Origin: M3007 sp044347755
GTDB lineage: Bacteria; Bacteroidota; Bacteroidia; Chitinophagales; Saprospiraceae
Reading direction: 5' to 3'
Length of the DNA stretch: 38,336 nucleotides
Assembly: GCA_044347755.1 (NCBI GenBank)
Contig: JBIKUE010000041.1
Span: 1-38,336 of the forward strand
Made by a program: the position numbers and the translations under genes. Positions 32,821 to 38,336 of this stretch are shown in pieces (the first letter of the stretch is position 1; every line of letters starts with the position of its first letter). The notes beneath the pieces were generated by a model that did not search any database, was not told the origin of the DNA, and saw only the letters and a list, made by a program, of their open reading frames with translations.

Positions 32821-33879
32821 ATGCTTAAAAGCACACAAATTCTCCTTTTCCCGTGCCTGCTGCTGTCATTTTCCTGCCAGGCTCAGGTAGCGCCCGTAAA
32901 AGAAATCCGATTCCCAAACGGCAAAATCTGCCTGCTTTTAGATAGCATCAACGCCGGAAAAGCCATTACAACAGACCGCAACGATGGATATTTTGACAAG
33001 GTAAATGTCTCTGAGATGTCGATCCAGATGCATCAACCTATTGATCCGGGCAAAACGCGGGCTACAGTGCTACAGGAGTACATCCAATACCTGAAAACAG
33101 ATGTGGAAGGCTTCACTGCAGAAGAGGCTTCTTTTGTAGAAGGAATTATCAAGAAAGTATACCAAACCTCCACCGAGGTAGCGCCCTATCTGTTCCCGGA
33201 TACCCTGAAACTGATCAAAACAAAAGGTAAGCACTATGGTGACGGCGTTTGGTACACCCGGGATAATTGCATTATCATACCGGCGGATGAACTGGGCCGC
33301 AAAAAGACCGTTCCTTTCCGGATTACCATGTACCATGAATTGTCGCACGTCTGGTCCAGGCTAAACCCGACGCAAAGTGATCAGGCGTATAAATTGATTG
33401 GTTTTGAGGGTATTGGGTATCAAAATCTGATCGTTCCGCCAGGTTTGGCAGAACGGGTACTCTACAATCCAGATGGTGTGGATATTGCGCAAAAGATTGC
33501 CTTAAAGCAGGAGAACGGTACTGAAATTCATGCGATCCCGATCATTTATGCCAATCACAAAGGTTGGACGGAAACGCAAAAAACGTTTTTCGCCTATTTG
33601 GAATTCAACCTGTTCCAGATTGAAAAACAACCCGATGGCAAATGGAAGGTATTGGTAAAGGAAGACGGTTATTCCAGCGTACTCGATCTGAAAGCCCAAC
33701 CGGATTTTTTCCGCCAGATCAAAGACAACACCGGCTATATCATCCACCCGGATGAAGTGCTGGCCGATAACTTTGCTTTCATCATGCAGGAGCGCAATGG
33801 GCAGAAGGTATCCCTGAGCTTTTCGGCCGAGGGTAAGAAGTTACTGGCGGATTTAGAGGCGGTGTTGAGGGGGAAGTGA
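32821..33879 (+). CDS. HExxH putative metallopeptidase lipoprotein
   Basis: A 352-residue protein with a lipoprotein signal ending LLLSFSCQAQ. H172-E173-L-S-H176 in MYHELSHVWSR is the zinc-peptidase HExxH motif. About 135 residues later comes HPDEVLADNFAFIM, whose E/D residues resemble the third ligand region (P-x-E-x-x-A-x-x-F) of gluzincin-like peptidases. The exact family is not recognised, and without a substrate peptidase activity is inferred from the motif. It follows the sensor kinase by 21 bases, so the kinase may sense something related to this periplasmic or outer-membrane protein. A long inverted repeat and a TIR-like element lie downstream. Confidence 0.7.
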   Translation: MLKSTQILLFPCLLLSFSCQAQVAPVKEIRFPNGKICLLLDSINAGKAITTDRNDGYFDKVNVSEMSIQMHQPIDPGKTRATVLQEYIQYLKTDVEGFTAEEASFVEGIIKKVYQTSTEVAPYLFPDTLKLIKTKGKHYGDGVWYTRDNCIIIPADELGRKKTVPFRITMYHELSHVWSRLNPTQSDQAYKLIGFEGIGYQNLIVPPGLAERVLYNPDGVDIAQKIALKQENGTEIHAIPIIYANHKGWTETQKTFFAYLEFNLFQIEKQPDGKWKVLVKEDGYSSVLDLKAQPDFFRQIKDNTGYIIHPDEVLADNFAFIMQERNGQKVSLSFSAEGKKLLADLEAVLRGK

Positions 33880-33884
33880 GTATT

Positions 33885-34047
33885 CTAGTGGTTCTCCCAC
33901 TTAGTTTCTGAAAAACATGCGGCAGCTTTTAGCGCCTGTCATCGTTGTTTGTCGGTAATAATGTCTCGCATTACGCCCTCCAAACGCCTTGACATACCCT
34001 AAAATCTGCTCCCCTATTTTCCAGCAACTAAGTTGGTTCACCACTAG
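33885..34047. mobile_element. MITE-like element with imperfect terminal inverted repeats
   Basis: CTAGTGG (33885-33891) and CCACTAG (34041-34047) are inverted, and ACTTAGTT (33899-33906) pairs with AACTAAGT (34026-34033). Together they give stepped inverted ends to a 163-base noncoding stretch. No transposase is present and no target duplication is obvious. TTCACCACTAGC also occurs at 29719-29730. Confidence 0.45.
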
Positions 34048-34051
34048 CTTG

Positions 34052-34126
34052 GGATTAAACCACAAAGTCACGGAGGGCACAAAGAATCATTCCCCTTGTG
34101 CCCTCCGTGACTTTGTGGTTTAATCC
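34052..34126. repeat. Perfect long inverted repeat, 31-base arms, between convergent genes
   Basis: The arms are 34052-34082 and 34096-34126 (GGATTAAACCACAAAGTCAC and complement) with a 13-base spacer. It sits between the 3' ends of the peptidase gene and the FKBP gene and may terminate both transcripts. CACAAAGTCACGGAGG-type sequence is widespread in Bacteroidota intergenic DNA, as far as I recall. Confidence 0.9.
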
Positions 34127-34148
34127 TGAGCGTAGTACTGTAGCAGAA

Positions 34149-34802
34149 TTACTGCGGATTCACCTTAAACAATTCTACCTCAAACACCAATGCAGAATAG
34201 CCTTTGATCAGGCCACCGCGACCGCGCTCGCCGTAGGCAAGGTTGTATGGAATGAAGAATTTGAACTTATCGCCTTCTGCCATGTACTGCAAACCTTCCG
34301 TCCAGCCGGCAATAACGCCATTCAATGGGAATTTAGCTGTTTGATTGCGCTGTACAGAGCTATCGAATATGGTTCCATCGTAGAGTGTTCCATGGTAGTG
34401 CACTTCTACTTTGTCTGTCGCTTTTGGAGAAACCGTGCTGGTTCCCTTGGTCATCACCTCGTATTGCAAGCCGCTTGCAGTAGTAATTACACCCGGACGC
34501 TTTTTATTCATTTCCAGAAACTGGGCATTTTTGTCTTTCCACATACCTGCGGAAATAGTTTGCTCCACTTTAGGTGCATTTTCTGCAGTGAATTTGGGCG
34601 TTTCACCTTTAAGCACAGCGTTGAAAGCTTCCAGGAACAGTTTTGGATTGATGTCGCTGCCCAAAACGCGTTTGGCATTTTCAGCAGCTACCATACCGGC
34701 AGCGTAGTTGAGGCTGTCCACTTTGGTTTTCAATGTGGTTGTTTGTGCAAAGATTGCGCTGGATGCCAGCAGCAATACAAGGGGTAGAATGAGTTTTTTC
34801 AT
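34149..34802 (-). CDS. FKBP-type peptidyl-prolyl cis-trans isomerase
   Basis: A 217-residue exported protein with signal peptide MKKLILPLVLLLASSAIFAQ. An N-terminal dimerisation region (LNYAAGMVAAENAKRVLG to the helix around EMNKKRPGV) precedes the FKBP domain: SGLQYEVMTKGT, VEVHYHGTLYDGTIFDSS, FPLNGVIAGWTEGLQYM, FFIPYNLAYGERG and ALVFEVELFKV. This is the FkpA/FklB/Mip-like arrangement of periplasmic or outer-membrane folding helpers. The active-site aromatics and the GWTEGLQ turn are intact. A perfect -7 box (TAACTTTG, minus strand, 34821-34828) lies 18 bases upstream of the ATG at 34802, so the longer frame from 34823 overlaps the promoter. Confidence 0.95.
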   Translation of the reverse strand: MKKLILPLVLLLASSAIFAQTTTLKTKVDSLNYAAGMVAAENAKRVLGSDINPKLFLEAFNAVLKGETPKFTAENAPKVEQTISAGMWKDKNAQFLEMNKKRPGVITTASGLQYEVMTKGTSTVSPKATDKVEVHYHGTLYDGTIFDSSVQRNQTAKFPLNGVIAGWTEGLQYMAEGDKFKFFIPYNLAYGERGRGGLIKGYSALVFEVELFKVNPQ

Positions 34803-34820
34803 GTTTTTAAAAAGATGAGT

Positions 34821-34828
34821 CAAAGTTA
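34821..34828 (-). promoter_or_regulatory. Bacteroidota -7 promoter box for the FKBP gene
   Basis: TAACTTTG on the minus strand, a perfect TAnnTTTG match, 18 bases before the start. No clear -33 TTTG at the standard spacing. Confidence 0.6.
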
Positions 34829-34872
34829 TGTAAACGCTCTTCAGGCGCTTTAGGTGTATGAAGTAGCGCTGT

Positions 34873-35352
34873 TTAGTGGTTGTTCACAAATTTGTGAAGA
34901 TTCTTCATGGCCGTTTGCTGCACCTTGTGTTGAAGAAAATCAGTCCAGCCCAGCAGCCACCCGGTTAATCCAAGCGATTGTCTGCTCCATCGCCAGAAAT
35001 TAAAATGATCTGTATGGCGATAAATAAGACCATCTTTGAATTCCATCCTGGCATGAATGACATTATGCACGGGTCTTCCGGTTTTGGAAAAAGTATACCA
35101 TGCATCCCACCGCACAAATCCGGTATCTCCATCGCTTTTTACCTCACTAAACATAATCCTGAGGTCTTTGCCGGATTTGATCAGCATTTCCCACATAGCT
35201 CCGGCTTCCTTGCCGGAATTCAGGGAAAATGCTTCATCCCTGAATTGTGCCTCCGGATGATACATCGCTGCCATAGCTGCCCAATCCTTCTGTTGAAAGG
35301 CAGTATAAAACGCTGTTACGGCGGTTATTACAGGATCAGGCATGGCTTGCAT
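34873..35352 (-). CDS. SnoaL/NTF2-like protein, translationally coupled to secA
   Basis: A 159-residue protein of the NTF2-like SnoaL fold: the N-terminal ITAVTAFYTAFQQKDWAAMAAMYHPEAQFRDE helix pair and the strands around VRWDAWYTF, NVIHARMEFKDGLIYRHTDHFNFW. The H-x-D-H-F-x-F motif is typical of this group. Members include ketosteroid isomerase-like enzymes and many ligand-binding proteins of unknown function. The ATG at 35352 overlaps the secA stop by one base (TAATG), a typical arrangement for translational coupling, so I prefer it over the ATG at 35343. Nothing ties the protein to Sec export beyond this arrangement. Confidence 0.85.
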   Translation of the reverse strand: MQAMPDPVITAVTAFYTAFQQKDWAAMAAMYHPEAQFRDEAFSLNSGKEAGAMWEMLIKSGKDLRIMFSEVKSDGDTGFVRWDAWYTFSKTGRPVHNVIHARMEFKDGLIYRHTDHFNFWRWSRQSLGLTGWLLGWTDFLQHKVQQTAMKNLHKFVNNH

Positions 35353-38336
35353 TATTGACCGTGACAGTGTTTATATTTTTTGCCACTTCCACAAGGGCAA
35401 GGGTCGTTACGGCCTACTACTTTTTCTCGTACAATGGGTTGGGTGCGCTGTGCCGGGCCATTATGGCTTACAGAAGCTCCGGCGCGTTGCGCAGCGGCCT
35501 GGGTATCTGTTTGTTGTTGTTGGTTGTTGGTACGCAGGCGCGATGCCTGCGCCTTACGCATGGCTTCTGCCTGATTGGCAGCAGCCTGCGCCTTGCGCAT
35601 GTCGTCGTCTGTTGGCAACGCCAGTGAGCCTTTCAGCAGGAAGGACGTCACATTGGCATTGATATGCCCAATCAATCCCTCAAACAGGTTGTACGCCTCC
35701 ATTTTGTAGATCACCAAAGGATCCTTTTGTTCAAAACTGGCGCCCTGAACAGATTCCTTCAGGTCGTCTACATTACGCAGGTGCTCTTTCCAGGCATCGT
35801 CAATCAGCGCAAGCGTGGCCACTTTTTCCACATCATGCATCACGGATTTGCCTTCTGAACGGATGGCGTCTTCCATATCTGCGCTCACGTTATATCCTGC
35901 AGTACCATCTGTGTATGGAACAACGATGCGCTTGTAACGCTGGCCATGTTCCGCATATACACGCTTGATTTCCGGAAGAATACGATCGCCCACCTGCTTG
36001 GATTTGTGTTCATACAGGCTCATCACCTGATCGTGGAAAGTAGCGATCACAGTAGCCTCCGGTGCAGATTTAAACCAGGCAGCATCCATTTCCGGATCCA
36101 CCCCGATCAGCCGGATACTATCGAGTCGGAAGGTGTCATAATCGCCGTCCTGGCGGTGTACTTGCACCAGCTCGTTGGTGATGGCTGAGAAGGCGTTGTT
36201 GATATCCACGGCCAGGCGGTCGCCAAACAGCGCATTGCGGCGCTTTTTGTAGATCGCTTCCCGTTGAATATTCATAACGTCGTCATACTCGAGCAATCGC
36301 TTACGAATGCCGAAGTTGTTCTCTTCTACTTTTTTCTGGGCGCGTTCGATGGAGTTGGTTACCATGGAATGCTGGATCACGTCTCCTTCTTTATGTCCCA
36401 TTTTATCCATCAGCCCTGCAATTCGGTCGCTCTGGAACAAACGCATCAGGTTGTCCTCCAGCGATACGTAGAACTGGGAAGAACCGGGGTCTCCCTGACG
36501 ACCGGCACGACCGCGCAACTGGCGGTCTACGCGGCGGCTTTCGTGGCGTTCGGTACCAATGATGGCCAAACCGCCGGCATCTTTTACACCAGGACCCAGT
36601 TTGATATCTGTACCACGACCCGCCATGTTGGTAGCAATGGTAACTTTTCCTGCCAAACCTGCTTCTGCCACAATTTCGGCTTCACGCTGGTGCTGTTTGG
36701 CATTCAATACATTGTGGTCGATCCCGCGCATTTTCAGCATACGGGAAAGCAACTCGGAAATTTCTACAGAGGTAGTACCCACGAGACATGGGCGACCCGC
36801 GTCCCGGAGTTTTACAATATCGTCGATGACGGCATTATATTTCTCCCTGGCGGTTTTATATACCAGATCTTCGTGGTCTTTACGGGTAATGGGGCGGTTG
36901 GTTGGTACGACCACCACGTCGAGTTTATAGATGTCCCAGAGCTCTTTGGCTTCCGTTTCCGCCGTACCGGTCATACCGGCAAGCTTGTGGTACATGCGGA
37001 AGTAGTTCTGAAGGGTTACGGTGGCGTAGGTTTGGGTGATTTCACCCACTTTTACGTTCTCTTTTGCTTCAAGTGCCTGGTGCAGTCCATCAGAGTAACG
37101 ACGGCCTTCCATGACGCGACCGGTTTGCTCATCCACAATTTTTACTTCGCCGTCCAGCACAATGTACTCATTGTCTTTTTCAAACAAGGCATAGGCTTTG
37201 AGCAGTTGTTGAATGGCATGAACGCGTCGGCTTTTTACGCCGTAATCCTGTGACAGGCGTTCCTTGGCCTCTATTTTTTGTTCGTGGGTTAGTTCCGTAT
37301 TCCGGTCAATTTCAATAAGGCTCACCGAAATGTCCGGCATGATAAAGAAATCCGGCTCATTATTGAACTTGGAAAGATATTCTACGCCCTTTTCGGTAAG
37401 TTCAACATTGCGGTTTTTTTCGTCAATATGAAACAACAAAGCCCGGTCTACCTCGGGCATACGGCGGGCATTTTCCTGCAGGTAAACATTTTCTGTTTTC
37501 TGCAGCAGCACCTTCATGCCTTCTTCACTCAGAAATTTGATAAGTGGGCGAGCCTTTGGCAATGCGCGGTGTGCACGCAGGAGTGCCAGGCCGCCACCGC
37601 CTTCCTCTGATCCAAGGTTTCCTTCTGAAATCAATTTTTTTGCTTCAGACAGTAATTGCGAGGAGAGCTTGGTTTGTTCTTCCAGCAGGCGTTTGACGGT
37701 AGGATTTAGTTCCACATATTCCTGATCGTCTGCGCCGCGGGTTACCGGGCCGGAAATGATCAGGGGAGTACGGGCATCGTCGATGAGTACGGAGTCCACC
37801 TCATCCACGATGGCATAGTGGTGTTTGCGCTGCACCAGTTCTTCGGTGGAAGTAACCATGTTGTCGCGCAGGTAGTCAAAACCAAATTCGGCATTGGTTC
37901 CGAAGGTGATATCGGCGCGATAGGCCTGAATGCGATCCGCAGAGTGCGGTTTGTATTTATCGATACAATCTACCGTCAACAACAGGAATTCGTAGATCGG
38001 GCCAACCCATTCGGAGTCCCGTCGGGCCAGATAATCATTTACCGTTACAATGTGAACCCCTTCTCCGGCCACGCCGTTGAGATATGCCGGCAAAGTACCA
38101 ACGAGGGTTTTACCCTCACCGGTGGTCATCTCGGAGATTTTACCATCGTGGAGTACCATGCCACCAATCAACTGGACATCGTAATGAATCATGTTCCAAA
38201 CGATATCCCCACCTGCGGCAGTCCAGCGATTTTTCCAGATGGCTTTATCCCCTTCTATGGTTACATGGCTTTTGCCAGGCTTAGCTGCCAGCTGACGGTC
38301 ATGGTCGGTTGCTGTAACCGTAATGGTTTCATTTTG
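35352..38336 (-). CDS. secA: Preprotein translocase ATPase SecA, 5' end cut by window edge
   Basis: There are 995 in-frame codons, ending in TAA, and the frame stays open to the right edge, so the N-terminus is missing. SecA drives Sec-dependent export by ATP hydrolysis at the SecYEG channel. The sequence covers YDVQLIGGMVLHDGKISEM, Walker A TTGEGKT (38107-38130 region), the VDEVDSVLIDDART Walker B region, preprotein crosslinking parts, GRGTDI, QLRGRAGRQGDPG and the wing and scaffold domains. The C-terminus VGRNDPCPCGSGKKYKHC is the zinc-binding tail that contacts SecB in other bacteria. The part seen is longer than E. coli SecA, which suggests the insertions usual in Bacteroidota forms. Codon use matches its neighbours. 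It is cotranscribed with the SnoaL gene. Confidence 0.98.
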   Translation of the reverse strand, partial: QNETITVTATDHDRQLAAKPGKSHVTIEGDKAIWKNRWTAAGGDIVWNMIHYDVQLIGGMVLHDGKISEMTTGEGKTLVGTLPAYLNGVAGEGVHIVTVNDYLARRDSEWVGPIYEFLLLTVDCIDKYKPHSADRIQAYRADITFGTNAEFGFDYLRDNMVTSTEELVQRKHHYAIVDEVDSVLIDDARTPLIISGPVTRGADDQEYVELNPTVKRLLEEQTKLSSQLLSEAKKLISEGNLGSEEGGGGLALLRAHRALPKARPLIKFLSEEGMKVLLQKTENVYLQENARRMPEVDRALLFHIDEKNRNVELTEKGVEYLSKFNNEPDFFIMPDISVSLIEIDRNTELTHEQKIEAKERLSQDYGVKSRRVHAIQQLLKAYALFEKDNEYIVLDGEVKIVDEQTGRVMEGRRYSDGLHQALEAKENVKVGEITQTYATVTLQNYFRMYHKLAGMTGTAETEAKELWDIYKLDVVVVPTNRPITRKDHEDLVYKTAREKYNAVIDDIVKLRDAGRPCLVGTTSVEISELLSRMLKMRGIDHNVLNAKQHQREAEIVAEAGLAGKVTIATNMAGRGTDIKLGPGVKDAGGLAIIGTERHESRRVDRQLRGRAGRQGDPGSSQFYVSLEDNLMRLFQSDRIAGLMDKMGHKEGDVIQHSMVTNSIERAQKKVEENNFGIRKRLLEYDDVMNIQREAIYKKRRNALFGDRLAVDINNAFSAITNELVQVHRQDGDYDTFRLDSIRLIGVDPEMDAAWFKSAPEATVIATFHDQVMSLYEHKSKQVGDRILPEIKRVYAEHGQRYKRIVVPYTDGTAGYNVSADMEDAIRSEGKSVMHDVEKVATLALIDDAWKEHLRNVDDLKESVQGASFEQKDPLVIYKMEAYNLFEGLIGHINANVTSFLLKGSLALPTDDDMRKAQAAANQAEAMRKAQASRLRTNNQQQQTDTQAAAQRAGASVSHNGPAQRTQPIVREKVVGRNDPCPCGSGKKYKHCHGQ

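Noticed and set aside
34098..34787. 229-codon plus-strand frame opposite the FKBP gene
   Set aside because: The FKBP domain is clear on the other strand.
36264..37253. 329-codon plus-strand frame opposite secA
   Set aside because: secA is certain on the minus strand, and this frame has no family similarity.

Overview
The window looks like a chromosomal segment of a free-living Bacteroidota, most likely near the Saprospiria (Haliscomenobacter/Lewinella-like). That placement is inference. It rests on a type B (CHU_C, gliding-associated) and a type A type IX secretion (T9SS) sorting domain, SprB-like repeats, a pinensin-like RiPP leader, a UMF1-type transporter, Bacteroidota-style -7 boxes (TAnnTTTG) and sparse Shine-Dalgarno sequences. 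There is no rRNA, tRNA, CRISPR array or intact transposase. Short palindromes and long inverted repeats are unusually common between genes.

Layout. 1-1289: 3'-truncated membrane Fe-S oxidoreductase (-). 1418-1918: phosphoribosyltransferase (+). 1966-4551: large membrane-anchored propeller-like protein (-). 4664-5056: DUF423 membrane protein (+). 5064-8566: UMF1-type MFS transporter, BamA/TamA-like barrel protein and a subclass B1 metallo-beta-lactamase, all (-), separated by repeats. 8775-11519: T9SS-secreted BNR/sortilin-like protein (-). 11520-11964: repeat-rich spacer. 11965-12717: pirin (+). 12919-13113: small orphan RiPP precursor with a double-glycine leader (+). 13097-14650: helical-repeat protein (-). 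14802-15299: stand-alone LytTR regulator (+). 15613-17811: nSTAND-type NTPase with a membrane helix (+). 17871-18683: PorV/PorQ-like outer-membrane protein (-). 18773-20512: GH36-type alpha-galactosidase (+). 20623-21657: lipoprotein (+). 21658-22239: noncoding region between two intrinsic terminators. 22240-23058: panB (+). 23305-29658: 2117-residue T9SS adhesin (+). 29731-30612: Tat-exported sugar isomerase-like protein (-). 30709-33879: sirtuin, sensor kinase and HExxH lipoprotein operon (+). 34149-34802: FKBP prolyl isomerase (-). 34873-38336: SnoaL-like protein and the 3' part of secA (-).

Most genes are housekeeping or envelope functions that act separately. Linked sets are the sirtuin/kinase/peptidase operon and the translationally coupled secA/SnoaL pair. 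The RiPP precursor, LytTR regulator and NTPase are neighbours, but a shared function is only conjecture.

The observations most worth following are the complete B1 metallo-beta-lactamase with a MITE-like element directly upstream, the cysteine-free RiPP precursor lacking any modification or export genes, the hairpins with different arms but a shared centre, a 49-bp dispersed repeat, a 26-bp palindromic repeat placed at stop codons, and the candidate RNA region upstream of panB.
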